Assembly (NCBI RefSeq): GCF_003885045.1
Contig: NZ_RHJS01000002.1
Location: forward strand, 5,449,302 to 5,513,301
DNA: 64,000 nt
Reading direction: 5' to 3'
Source of the DNA: Schaedlerella arabinosiphila
GTDB taxonomy: Bacteria; Bacillota; Clostridia; Lachnospirales; Lachnospiraceae
The stretch's first letter is position 1. Every line of letters starts with the position of its first letter. Positions 52,827 to 61,383 of the stretch are shown in pieces. The notes beneath the pieces are model-generated. The model did no database searches. It saw only the letters and a list, made by a program, of their open reading frames with translations, and was not told the DNA's origin. Position numbers and translations under genes: made by a program.

Positions 52827-54299
52827 CTATTGACAACAGCTCCGCTCCGGCGCAGAGCCGCCGTTTTTCTGCTGGTTCAGGATGGTCTGCTGGCCAAGGA
52901 AGATGAGAAGCTGCCATTTTCCAGGCATGTTGTCAGCGCCCCGCAGCATTTCTACTTCGTTAAGAACTTTGTAGTTCTTGTGTTTATGCGGACGGAGAAA
53001 GTTATAGTATGCGACCCAGAGGGCAAGGTCATAGTTGGCACCGTCGATGTGGTCAAAGCCGTTTGTGTGACGGTAAGATGCCTTATAAGTACGGTTGAGC
53101 CGTTCAATCATCTGTTTGTAGGGACGGTGTTCTTTGGAAACAGCATCGTCGTTGGTAAGTCCAATCACCTGAGTGATTTTGAATGTAAAATCGTTTCCCA
53201 GCTTTTTTACAAATTCCATTGCAGCGAGCGGGTAGGCGCTGTAACCGTCAGCAATGAACTTAAAGTTTTCCGGCAGTTTTGCAAGTCCCCGGAAAGCCAT
53301 ACGCATAGCGAGGATACAGGGGCCGACACCACGGTTATCAGAGATCTGGTAGCCAATGATGGATCGGGATGCGGCATTCATAATGAGCCAGACATAGGAT
53401 TTGATCCCACGGATTTTGATATAGGTTTCATCGGCAGTAAAAACAGGCCCTTTTTCGTAGGGGTATTGGTCAACAAAAGGTTTCACGCAGATAGCTGCGG
53501 TCTTGCAGTAATTAGCGATCTGCTGGTGGGAAATGCCGATGTTGTACAGGTCTCTGAGAGCCTGGGAGGTTTTCCTAAGGGAGAGGCCAAGGTTGACGTG
53601 TAGGGTCAGGCACAAGGACATTACGTGGGCATTATGCTTGGTGAATTTCAGGGATGAAGCATTTTTAGGCAGGGTATTGAGATCCATGCTGAAAAAATCC
53701 ATCGTAAACTCACGGTAGATATAGTGGAGTTTATATTTATTTTTGCCGTAGTCCTGCCTGAGATCTTCTTTATCTACCTTTTTGAGGTTGTAGAGGTAAT
53801 AAGGACATTTGGGATTGATGCACTTATGGATGATAAAGTGTTTGCGCTCCTTCTTTGGGACCAGGGTATTGCCGCAGTGGGGACAGCGTAGTTTTACAGA
53901 GGAGAAGCGGCTTTCATCGGGTGAGAACCTTGCGCTGCAGACTTTGCAGAGAAGCTGTCCTTTGGAACCATTATTTTTATAAAGGAAAGGCTTCGGGGCA
54001 CCACAGCGGGGGCAGGTACAGCTGTCCGGAATATCGCATTCTGACCGTCGGCTGACAGGGCGTATTTTCTTACCATAACGCTTTTCAAAGTAAGGGATGA
54101 GATCTTGATAAGTCCAGTCCTGCCGGAAGTCAGTGACAAGAGGGAGATCGTCAATTTTAAACTTCTGGTACTTTGGAGAATGGGAATCATCAAAAGCCCA
54201 CTGTTTCAGTGGGATATATCTGCAGATAAAATGAATCAGCCAGCAGTTTTGTTGGTAAAGAGATTGAATGAGAAAGAGTAAATAGGTAATAATATCCAT
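52827..54299 (-). CDS. DDE-type transposase
   Basis: A 490-residue transposase. The N-terminal half has zinc-ribbon-like clusters (CTCPRCGAPK, LLCKVCSARF, LRCPHCGN, KCINPKCPYY). An HTH-like region (LRKTSQALRDLYNIGISHQQIANY) precedes an RNase-H-fold catalytic core with the DDE triad in FTADETYIKI, FIADGYSAYP and MIERLNRTYK. I start it at ATG 54299, preceded by AAAGGAAAA; an upstream in-frame ATG at 54365 lacks an RBS. The frame is intact, so the element may be active. Confidence 0.88.
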   Translation of the reverse strand: MDIITYLLFLIQSLYQQNCWLIHFICRYIPLKQWAFDDSHSPKYQKFKIDDLPLVTDFRQDWTYQDLIPYFEKRYGKKIRPVSRRSECDIPDSCTCPRCGAPKPFLYKNNGSKGQLLCKVCSARFSPDESRFSSVKLRCPHCGNTLVPKKERKHFIIHKCINPKCPYYLYNLKKVDKEDLRQDYGKNKYKLHYIYREFTMDFFSMDLNTLPKNASSLKFTKHNAHVMSLCLTLHVNLGLSLRKTSQALRDLYNIGISHQQIANYCKTAAICVKPFVDQYPYEKGPVFTADETYIKIRGIKSYVWLIMNAASRSIIGYQISDNRGVGPCILAMRMAFRGLAKLPENFKFIADGYSAYPLAAMEFVKKLGNDFTFKITQVIGLTNDDAVSKEHRPYKQMIERLNRTYKASYRHTNGFDHIDGANYDLALWVAYYNFLRPHKHKNYKVLNEVEMLRGADNMPGKWQLLIFLGQQTILNQQKNGGSAPERSCCQ

Positions 54300-54472
54300 A
54301 AGCAATGATTTTCCTTTCAGTGTTTGTGGGATGGTAATAGTATTGACACAAAAAAGGGAGGTCATTGCTTTTTTCTTTGAAAAAGTGGTGAAACCCTTGA
54401 AATAATAAGGTTTGTTAAAAAAAATATGGTAGTTAACTTGACACTACCTCATATAGAAGGGAGGGAGATTTT

Positions 54473-54661
54473 ATGAATAATGGCGAAATAATCAAGAATG
54501 CCCTTGAAGATTTTGCAAAAGTTCAAAGGCGTATGTTTTTAGCCAAAAAAGAAAATGCGACAGAAACATATGCGGATTTAAGAGAAGATTACATCCTTTT
54601 AAAAGCTTTGTTAAATTCTTTAGGTGTGAATCTGACAGAAATTGACAAGATAAAAGAGTAA
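54473..54661 (+). CDS. Small protein of 62 residues, cassette copy 1
   Basis: A 62-residue helical protein (NNGEIIKNALEDF...AKKENATETYADL...LGVNLTEIDKIKE). About 42 of 61 aligned residues are identical to the protein at 60964-61155. No known family comes to mind. RBS GGGAGGGAG. It lies between regulator and kinase of Bce-type module 2, with its own promoter (now cut off by the insertion sequence) and its own terminator. Confidence 0.75.
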   Translation: MNNGEIIKNALEDFAKVQRRMFLAKKENATETYADLREDYILLKALLNSLGVNLTEIDKIKE

Positions 54662-54670
54662 CCATAAATC

Positions 54671-54736
54671 AGAGTGTAAAGTCTTTATTGAATGATCAAA
54701 CGGTAATGTTTGATTTTAGAGGCTTTACACTCTTTT
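54671..54736 (+). terminator. Terminator of small-ORF cassette 1
   Basis: AGAGTGTAAAG (54671-54681) pairs with CTTTACACTCT (54723-54733), an inner stem ATCAAAC/GTTTGAT lies inside, and TTTT follows. The outer stem shares the GTGTAAAG core with the hairpin after cassette 2. Confidence 0.8.
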
Positions 54737-54796
54737 AATTCACCGGGGCAGAATACCGTCTGTTCTGTCTACTGCTGAAAAAACGCGGAAGGAGTG
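54737..54796 (+). repeat. Diverged copy of an internal segment of response regulator 2
   Basis: About 60 bases, roughly 88% identical by eye to 52230-52288 inside the regulator gene (shared core CACCGGGGC...GAATACCGTCTG...TGCTGAAAAA). It lies directly upstream of the kinase and its end supplies the kinase RBS. Confidence 0.8.
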
Positions 54797-54802
54797 AAGA
54801 TT

Positions 54803-56029
54803 TTGAAGTTTCTATATGAAAAACAGACCCGGAGGTTTTACTTATTCCTAGTGTGTATCTGCGTGCTGCAGATCTGCATTCTGGGGATCTGCGGGATTTT
54901 TCAGGCGCAGGACGTCAGGAGGATTCTGATTCGGCGTGAGCTCGGGGCGGCATCCTATCTGCTGGAGCAGGAAATCCCGCCTGCGCTGGTGGCTTCCGCC
55001 TGGAACCACACAGAGGTGACGAAAGCCGGCGAAACGCTCTTGCGGACGATCGGACACACGGAGGATACGCCGGCCTATCTGATGCTCCTTACCGAACAGA
55101 CGTCCATTCCCCTAATCCTGGTGCTGCTCCTTGCAGGAACCCTGTTTTCCGCAGTCATTCTGACAGGCGCGGCATGTTTTTTTCGGGGCAGGGAGCGTCT
55201 ATATGAGGACGCGGAAAAGGTGATCCTCCATTATGCGGACAACCGCTTTGAAACGCATCTGCCGTCCGGAGGAACCGGGGCGCTTTACCGGTTGTTCGGC
55301 AGTATTGAGCAGCTTGCCCTGTCGCTGCAGGCAAAGAGCGAGATGGAACACCGGGCAAAGGGATTCTTAAAAAATATGATCTCCAACATTTCCCATCAGT
55401 TAAAAACGCCCCTTGCGGCGTTAAATATGTATATGGAAATCATCGCAGAGGAGCCAGGGAATGAAGAGGCGGTGCAAGACTTTTCACGGAAATCCATCCA
55501 GTCCCTGGAACGGATGGAGCGGCTGATCCAGTCCCTTCTGAAAATGGCCCGCCTGGATACGGGAAGCATAGTCTTCGAGAAACGCCGGTGCTTCGCGTCG
55601 GAGCTGGCGGCCCAGGCTGTGGACGATCTGCTGGAACGGGCAAGGCAGGAGGGAAAGAAGATCCTGGTGGAGGGGGATTTAAAGGAGCAGTTGTACTGCG
55701 ATCAGGAGTGGACCGCGGAGGCGTTGGGAAACCTTGTGAAAAATGCCCTGGATCACACGGAGGCCGGCGGAACCATCCGGATCTCGTGGAAACGATTCCC
55801 GGCGGTGTTCCGTCTGAGCGTGGAGGACAATGGGCGGGGCATCGAACAGGAGGATATCCACCATATCTTCAAACAGTTTTACCGAAGCAGCACATCCTGC
55901 GACCAGCAGGGCGCGGGGCTGGGGCTTTCGCTGGCAAAATCCATCGCAGAAGGACAGGGAGGAAACCTGTCTGTGGAAAGCAGGCCGGGGGAAGGGAGTA
56001 TATTTCGGTTGATATTGTTCACGGCTTGA
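54803..56029 (+). CDS. Sensor histidine kinase, Bce-type module 2
   Basis: A 408-residue kinase with two membrane helices (about 12-33 and 102-126) around a short external region, HisKA box NISHQLKTPLAALN with His198, and a HATPase domain with NLVKNALDHTEAGG, DNGRGI and GAGLGLSLAKSI. I use TTG 54803, 8 bases after AAGGAG; GTG 54794 sits too close to that RBS. It should pair with the regulator at 51773-52459 and the ABC genes at 61384 onward. Confidence 0.87.
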   Translation: MKFLYEKQTRRFYLFLVCICVLQICILGICGIFQAQDVRRILIRRELGAASYLLEQEIPPALVASAWNHTEVTKAGETLLRTIGHTEDTPAYLMLLTEQTSIPLILVLLLAGTLFSAVILTGAACFFRGRERLYEDAEKVILHYADNRFETHLPSGGTGALYRLFGSIEQLALSLQAKSEMEHRAKGFLKNMISNISHQLKTPLAALNMYMEIIAEEPGNEEAVQDFSRKSIQSLERMERLIQSLLKMARLDTGSIVFEKRRCFASELAAQAVDDLLERARQEGKKILVEGDLKEQLYCDQEWTAEALGNLVKNALDHTEAGGTIRISWKRFPAVFRLSVEDNGRGIEQEDIHHIFKQFYRSSTSCDQQGAGLGLSLAKSIAEGQGGNLSVESRPGEGSIFRLILFTA

Positions 56030-56044
56030 TACTGTTCACACGGT

Positions 56045-56116
56045 GCCGTGCACTTGCTGCACGGCATCCGGTCAATACAGTGATGGGGCGGGTTGGATGC
56101 TCAAAGAGCATCCAAC
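56045..56116 (+). repeat. Two hairpins after kinase 2
   Basis: GCCGTGCA/TGCACGGC (56045-56065) and GGTTGGATGCTC with GAGCATCCAAC (56091-56116). Neither is followed by a T-run. They mark the left edge of the inserted block 56030-60960. Confidence 0.6.
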
Positions 56117-56142
56117 CGTACAGGTGGAATTTTTTTACGGAT

Positions 56143-57684
56143 CTATCTTCTGATTTCACTCATGATATTCTCTCTTCCCATCTTCCAGGCAGGGATCATT
56201 ACTGCCGTCACCGCAATCACCAAATTCAGTACCATAATTCCAACTAAAACCAGATTGGGAACATTGGAAGTCAGATGTAAGAATTGAAGCACATGAGCCA
56301 TATAATAATCCATCACCCTTCTAAGAACCAGATTATAAAGCAGGAAGATAAACACATCTGCCAGTAATCCATACAGAATACCTGTCTGCAAAATCATTTT
56401 ATAAAAGCCATTGTCTGTAATTCCCATTGCACGTATGATACCGTATTCCCTTCTTCTGGCGAGAATCGTATGGTTCATACTGTTTACAATATGAAACGAG
56501 CTGATGATCAGCAGGATCACTGCAATACTGGAGAAGAATATCTGCTGCTGCCTGAGATAATCTTTCTGTGTTTTGATTGCAGAAGTATAATCTTGCAATA
56601 CTGCCTTTGGAACATCTCGGATTATCTGCAGCAGCTGATTGCTCACGCTCTCTGAATCCGCACCGTCAGATGGTGACGCATTGATAAAACTGTAATTTTT
56701 AATTGTTTCCGGCTGAATCTCTCCCTCCAGAATAAAATCCTGAAGCTGTTCTATCATCGCTTCATCGTAGCCATACACATTATATTTGATTCGATAATTT
56801 CCATCTTCCTGCTGATTACAGATCCCATCATATCTCTGGATAAAATACGGTTCCTGATTTTGATATTTGAAGTAATCACTCCAATCTTCTTCTGCCAAAA
56901 ACTCATTTCTGGAAAGCTGTAATTCTCCCATGGTGTACTTTGTGGCATATACATTTTCTGTTTCCGGCATATTTTGAATCTTATCTGCTGCTGCCTTCGG
57001 AATCGTATCTTTCAGCGAATCGGACTTTAAAGAAATACGGTACTCCGAACCAAGTCCGTCATCCGACATCAAAGAAAGTTCTGCATGAACTTTCAAATTC
57101 TCTACCATATAAGTAGTACATAAGAAAATACAACCACCGATAGACAAGGATAATAAAATTCCGATCACTTTCCGTTTATGAGAAATCGTATCTACCGCGT
57201 CTAAGATCGTCTGCTTTATTCCAATTGCTTTCCCTTCGAAGCCATCGATATTTTGCTCCAACTTTACCATCTTCGATAAAGACTCCACAATCCAGCTCAG
57301 TTTGTCAACCTGTCGCTGCATTTTTTCAGAAAACACGGTTTTCCGTTCTGGCGTAATTTCCTCTTTACTCAAAATTTCTGCATAAAGAGAAATATTCGCC
57401 AGGGGAGTTTTTAATTGATGAGACATATTGGATACCAAACTTTTCACCTGCTCTTTTTCTTGTTCCGCACTATTCGCGTGCTTGCCAAGCACTTCCTGTA
57501 TCTGCCTGATTTTACTGACAAGAGCAGAATATTCTCCTTCTTCCAGATCAGAAGCTGCAATCATTTCCCGGCTTAACACACGATCCAACAAACGGTCAAT
57601 TAAGCGATACGTTTTTCTCTTTTGATATATGTTATTTCCAATCGACAAACACAAAAGCACTGCTAAAATGATCGTAATCCACAT
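56143..57684 (-). pseudogene. In-frame chimera of a histidine kinase N-terminus and an FtsX-type permease C-terminus (module 3 remnant)
   Basis: A 513-residue open frame. Residues 1-170 are a Bce-type kinase: one membrane helix at 2-17, HisKA box NMSHQLKTPLANIS with His89, ending TILDAVDTISH. Residues from about 171 are the second half of an FtsX permease: helix VIGILLSLSIGGCIFLCTTYM, a soluble domain, then RREYGIIRAMGITDNGFYKMILQTGILYG and C-terminal helices. The kinase ATPase domain, a transporter ATPase gene and the first permease half have been deleted, but the frame is kept. The start ATG 57684 follows GGAAGGA and lies 5 bases after the module 3 regulator stop. Confidence 0.8.
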
Positions 57685-57688
57685 CTTT

Positions 57689-58234
57689 TTATTCCTTCCA
57701 GATATATCCGATTCCATGAACTGTTTGAATCCATTTTGGCTTCGATATATCATCCTCTATCTTTGTACGAAGTCTGCTGATATTCACAGACACCGTATTG
57801 TTATCTACATACTTCCCATCGCTGTCCCATATTTTCTCTAAAATCTGCTCTTTAGAAAGGATATGGTTCTTATTCTCAACCAAATACAATAACAGACGGT
57901 ATTCCAATTTGCTAAGTGAAATCTCTTCGCCTCGTTTATATACTTTGCAGACACTCTGATCTATGCTTAATTCTCCTGAGATCATTTTCGTACTTTCAGA
58001 TTTTTCCTGAAGAATCCGCTTCATTCTTGCCTTTAATACTCCAAGTGAAAATGGTTTTGACAAGTAATCATTTACTCCTAATTCCAAAGCCTTTATCTCA
58101 TCCAGCTCTGTATCACGAGCTGTCAGCATAATAATCGGAATATTGCTGTAACTCCGAACCTCTTTGCAAAGTTCAAACCCTGTTCCATCCGGCAGGTTAC
58201 AATCAAGAAGAACCAGATCACTTTCCTTTTTCAC
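57689..58234 (-). pseudogene. Response regulator lacking its N-terminus (module 3 remnant)
   Basis: The sequence starts within the receiver domain (DLVLLDCNLPDGTGFELCKEV, phospho-acceptor Asp included) and continues through ARDTELDEIKALELGVNDYLSKPFS to a complete winged-helix domain ending VHGIGYIWKE. About the first 45 residues, with the acidic metal-binding pair, are missing; upstream bases show no continuation. The truncation point is near the IS91-like element. It cannot be phosphorylated normally. Confidence 0.8.
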
Positions 58235-58632
58235 GCTTAATCTTCAAAATATCGTTACTGTTCACACCCTTTGGGTGCTCCAGTAACAAATATCTTCTTC
58301 GGGAACTCGTGAACAGTAAACATGACTTTACATTCAAAATCCCTTTTGGTATAATTATTAAGTGAAGTATCAGATTCAGAGCAGATTAAAAGAGCAGCTC
58401 TGGAAAAACACAGAACTGCTCGGAATCTGATTCTTCGCAATTGTAGCAAGTCGCGGACGTTTAGCCGAAAAAGGTATGGGGATTGTATCCTCCCGGAGAG
58501 CCTGAAAATGAAAAAACAATCCGAAAACCTATGAAATCCAACAGGATGCTGAGGGCTCAAAATAAATTTGGGCATGCTTCGCAGACCTTCCCTTGGAAGA
58601 TCTTAAAAAAACAGTATGGATGGGAAGGCACT
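58235..58632. other. Non-coding end region of the IS91-like element
   Basis: No gene seen. It lies between the truncated regulator and the transposase stop and probably includes the 3' terminus of the IS91-type element. A repeated CTGTTCACACC-like motif near 58248 and a similar GTTCACACGG near 56033 are noted, but their meaning is unclear. Confidence 0.45.
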
Positions 58633-59796
58633 TTACCGCGGTTTCGCATAAACCCTTCCCAGGTGCTTCATGTTCATACAGCCGCATTCCGGACAGACCC
58701 GTATATCGAAATTCCAGACTGCCTTGAGCAGTTCCGCTATGGACAGATCCTGATACCGGCGTTTAAATCTCTGATATCCTTGCAGCTTGAAGATCAGTTT
58801 CAGGTTTTTGGATTTCATCCGGTTGTTGAGAAATCCATAGTATCGGATCCTTTGAAATCCATGAGGAAGCACATGCATCAGGAAACGCCGGATGAATTCC
58901 TCATTTTTCAGAGATATCTGCCGCCTGTGTCCTCCGGGGTTCTTTGCCCTGGCGGAAAATGTAGTTTCGGAATCCGTAACAGAAAGGATCCGGCTGTTTG
59001 AGATCGCGATTTTATGTGTGTAACGGCCAAGATACTCAAGGGCGTTGCCGAAACCGCGAAAGGTTTCTTTTATAAAAGGGCACCAGTCTTTTCCGTAAAG
59101 GAGGTCTTTGAATTCTTTCCATTCGTAAGGATTCCGCAGCTTTTCACAGGAAGCGGAAAACACAAGCTTTCCGCAGCGGTAGTATTCCTCCAGAAGAGAG
59201 AGGTATTTCCCTTTGAACTTCTCTCTGAGGACACGTACCGGGATAAAAAATGTGCCCTTTGAAGTTTTGACCTGACGGTTTTTTGTGAGTCCGCCGCCGG
59301 AAACAATACAGTGCATATGTACATGGTAGGAAAGCTCCTGGTTCCATGTATGCAGGACCTGGATGATGCCGGGGACTGCCCCGAGGTATTTCGGATTCTG
59401 TGACAGATCTAAAAGTGTTTGGGAGCAGCATTTGTGAAAAAGGCTGTATAAAAGTGTCTGGTTACAGTAGAGCAGGGGGTTCAACTCATGAGGAAGTGTA
59501 AATACCACATGAAAATATGGGGAATCAATGACCTCCTCCCGGCGCTGATCCACCCAGATCTCGTTTTGTACCGCCTGACAGTTGGGACAGTTCCGATTCC
59601 GGCAGGAATTATTGTGGATTTCTATGTGTCCGCAATCCTGGCACCGGGAGACGGAGAATCCCAGGCTGCCGGTCTTGCAGTTCATGATGGCATGTGCTGC
59701 CTTCTCCTGAACAGGGAAGGGAGCCGAGGAAGCACAAAAGGATTCCCAGTTTTGCTGAAAGATCTTCTGTATCTTATACTCGGCCACGATATTCAC
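58633..59796 (-). CDS. IS91-family (HUH/Y2-type) transposase
   Basis: A 387-residue protein with an N-terminal zinc-binding region (CQDCGHIEIHNNSCRNRNCPNCQ, residues about 52-74), the HUH signature HVHMHCIVSGGG (about 158-169), the Tyr-containing block LEYLGRYTHKIAISNSRIL, and the C-terminal RIRYYGFL. This is a complete IS91-type rolling-circle transposase. Its start overlaps the recombinase gene by 23 bases. Confidence 0.87.
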   Translation of the reverse strand: MNIVAEYKIQKIFQQNWESFCASSAPFPVQEKAAHAIMNCKTGSLGFSVSRCQDCGHIEIHNNSCRNRNCPNCQAVQNEIWVDQRREEVIDSPYFHVVFTLPHELNPLLYCNQTLLYSLFHKCCSQTLLDLSQNPKYLGAVPGIIQVLHTWNQELSYHVHMHCIVSGGGLTKNRQVKTSKGTFFIPVRVLREKFKGKYLSLLEEYYRCGKLVFSASCEKLRNPYEWKEFKDLLYGKDWCPFIKETFRGFGNALEYLGRYTHKIAISNSRILSVTDSETTFSARAKNPGGHRRQISLKNEEFIRRFLMHVLPHGFQRIRYYGFLNNRMKSKNLKLIFKLQGYQRFKRRYQDLSIAELLKAVWNFDIRVCPECGCMNMKHLGRVYAKPR

Positions 59797-60655
59797 CTGC
59801 CAGTCTGTCCAGGGGGCTTACGGCACAGGTTGTACCATTAGAAGCCAGATGGACGTAGATCGTGGTAGAAGTAATAGATTTATGTCCAAGCAGGGCTTTG
59901 ATGGTAAGCAGATCCGTGCCATTCTCATAGAGGTGGGTACCGAAAGCGTGCCGGAAGGTATGGCAGGAGATCCGGTGTTCCCATCCCAGCCGTTTTTCAT
60001 GCAGAGCGATATGATGTGGGATATGCTCATGGTTGAGGGGCCTGGTTTTATCCCGCTGCTGTGTGAACAGCCAGTCCCTTGGGCGAGCCCCTGCCGGGAA
60101 GGAATACCAGTATTCCAGGATGGTATCCCATGCGGTATCCGAAAGGATGGCATATCTGGAGGAACGGTTTTTGGCCTGCCGTATAAAGATACGCTTGTTG
60201 GAATGCTCAATATCAGGGCATTTTAAATTCCGGACTTCGCAGGAACGTAATCCAGCCGAATACAGAAGGGTGACAAAGGCCTTGACCTTAAGATCGGGAA
60301 TGGTGGAGATAAAAGTCCAGGTGTCTTTCTGGGAGGGGACATAGGGAAGATATTCGTCAAACCTGCGCCTGGGAAGCTGGGAATCATCCCATGTTTTGTG
60401 GAGCACATAGATGGTAAAAAAACGGAGCTGTGAGATGACAGCGTTCATGGTTCTGTCCGAAAGGGAACGGACTTTCTGTAGCCAGCGGATAAAATCGCGG
60501 AGTTCCTGCCAGGAGACATCTTGAGGGTCTTTGCATAGGAAGACGGAAAGATAATCCAGATAAGCAGAAATATAAGTGGAGTAGGATGTCACTGTGTGGT
60601 GTGTAAGGCCGCGTAGGGAAATCATTTCCCGGTAAGAATTCAGATAATTGTCCAT
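59774..60655 (-). CDS. Tyrosine recombinase associated with the IS91-like element
   Basis: A 293-residue integrase with an N-terminal SAM-like DNA-binding domain (about 1-90) and the catalytic pattern Arg in SAGLRSCEVRNL, HTFRHAFGTHLYENG (H-x-x-R), HKS and the nucleophile Tyr in STTIYVH. It lies upstream of the IS91-type transposase and overlaps it, as in IS91-like elements that carry an extra recombinase. GGAGGT precedes the ATG. Confidence 0.88.
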   Translation of the reverse strand: MDNYLNSYREMISLRGLTHHTVTSYSTYISAYLDYLSVFLCKDPQDVSWQELRDFIRWLQKVRSLSDRTMNAVISQLRFFTIYVLHKTWDDSQLPRRRFDEYLPYVPSQKDTWTFISTIPDLKVKAFVTLLYSAGLRSCEVRNLKCPDIEHSNKRIFIRQAKNRSSRYAILSDTAWDTILEYWYSFPAGARPRDWLFTQQRDKTRPLNHEHIPHHIALHEKRLGWEHRISCHTFRHAFGTHLYENGTDLLTIKALLGHKSITSTTIYVHLASNGTTCAVSPLDRLAGEYRGRV

Positions 60656-60963
60656 AATGGGACCTCCTTTGTAAGATAAAATGTAAAAAGTGACAGTTCA
60701 TCCAAAGGAGGTGGACGCGAAAAGCAAAAAATGTAGTTGTTAAGAGTAAAGATCCATGATAAACTAAGCATAGCAGTTCCCGTATAATGCGATTGTTTTG
60801 GTAGGGGTATCTTAACAATACTACAAAAATATGGAAACTGCTACTTTTTTTGGGAAAATGTGGCGGCTTTATGTAATTGGGGCTAGCCGTCGCGCTAGCG
60901 ACTTGGTACAATGAAAGCACCTACAGATGGCATTGCTATAGTTCACAAAAGGGAGGTGTCTAT
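60656..60963. other. Intergenic region upstream of recombinase and second small-ORF cassette
   Basis: No gene that I can support. It contains the probable 5' end of the IS91-like element, GCTAGC-containing inverted sequence near 60880-60900, and a TACAAT (-10-like) at 60907-60912 upstream of the small ORF. A convincing -35 is missing. Confidence 0.4.
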
Positions 60964-61155
60964 ATGCCGAACAATCTTGAGATTACGAAAGCTGCAATCG
61001 ACGATTTCAAAAAGATACAGCGATATATGATTTTGGCTAAAAAGGAAAATGCGACGGAAACATATGCCGAATTGAAAGAAGAATATATTTCTTTAAAAGC
61101 AATATTGAATATTGCAGGCGTCAATTTGTCGGAGCTTGACAGGATAAAAGAATAA
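60964..61155 (+). CDS. Small protein of 63 residues, cassette copy 2
   Basis: A 63-residue helical protein (NNLEITKAAIDDF...LAKKENATETYAEL...AGVNLSELDRIKE), paralogue of the protein at 54473-54661, with the central block LAKKENATETYA unchanged (AKKENATETYA in both). RBS AAAGGGAGG. It is followed by a GTGTAAAG-type hairpin, like copy 1. It lies directly upstream of the ABC transporter genes of module 2. Function unknown. Confidence 0.75.
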   Translation: MPNNLEITKAAIDDFKKIQRYMILAKKENATETYAELKEEYISLKAILNIAGVNLSELDRIKE

Positions 61156-61164
61156 ACATAAAAG

Positions 61165-61208
61165 GGTGTAAAGTTTTTACCGCATGGATAGGACTTTACA
61201 CCTTTTTC
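61165..61208 (+). terminator. Terminator of small-ORF cassette 2
   Basis: GGTGTAAAGT (61165-61174) pairs with ACTTTACACC (61193-61202), followed by TTTTTC. Confidence 0.8.
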
Positions 61209-61244
61209 ATACTGCCGTATGCCTTACAGATCTGTAAGCTGCCA

Positions 61245-61276
61245 TTCACCGGATTGTAAGGTGAAGCTGCTATAAT
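61245..61276 (+). promoter_or_regulatory. Candidate promoter/operator of the module 2 transporter genes
   Basis: TTCACC (61245-61250) and GGTGAA (61260-61265) form an inverted repeat just upstream of TATAAT (61271-61276). No standard -35 is present, which fits an activator-dependent promoter, as expected for a phosphorylated Bce-type regulator. Confidence 0.5.
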
Positions 61277-61383
61277 GCAATGGATTCGGAACAGCAGACC
61301 CGAATCCATTTGACCACGAATGTATGCAGAAAAGCCGCAGCCATCGGTTTTTCCGCACATGGAAGAAAGGCAGGTTATTACAA

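Larger units (their letters stand above)
52527..54448 (-). mobile_element. Insertion sequence with 8-bp target duplication (IS6-like features)
   Basis: A 1922-bp element with 13-bp terminal inverted repeats, GGTAGTGTCAAGT (52527-52539) and ACTTGACACTACC (54436-54448). The direct repeat TCATATAG flanks it (52519-52526 and 54449-54456). An 8-bp duplication fits IS6-type elements. The first 300 bases are non-coding and hold three strong hairpins. The intact ends and exact duplication indicate a recent insertion. Confidence 0.9.

Noticed and set aside
52830..53603. Long plus-strand reading frame of 257 codons
   Set aside because: It is the complement of the DDE transposase gene and has no recognisable protein features.
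60384..60920. Minus-strand reading frame of 178 codons upstream of the tyrosine recombinase
   Set aside because: It overlaps the recombinase gene in another frame, has no RBS and looks like random hydrophobic sequence.
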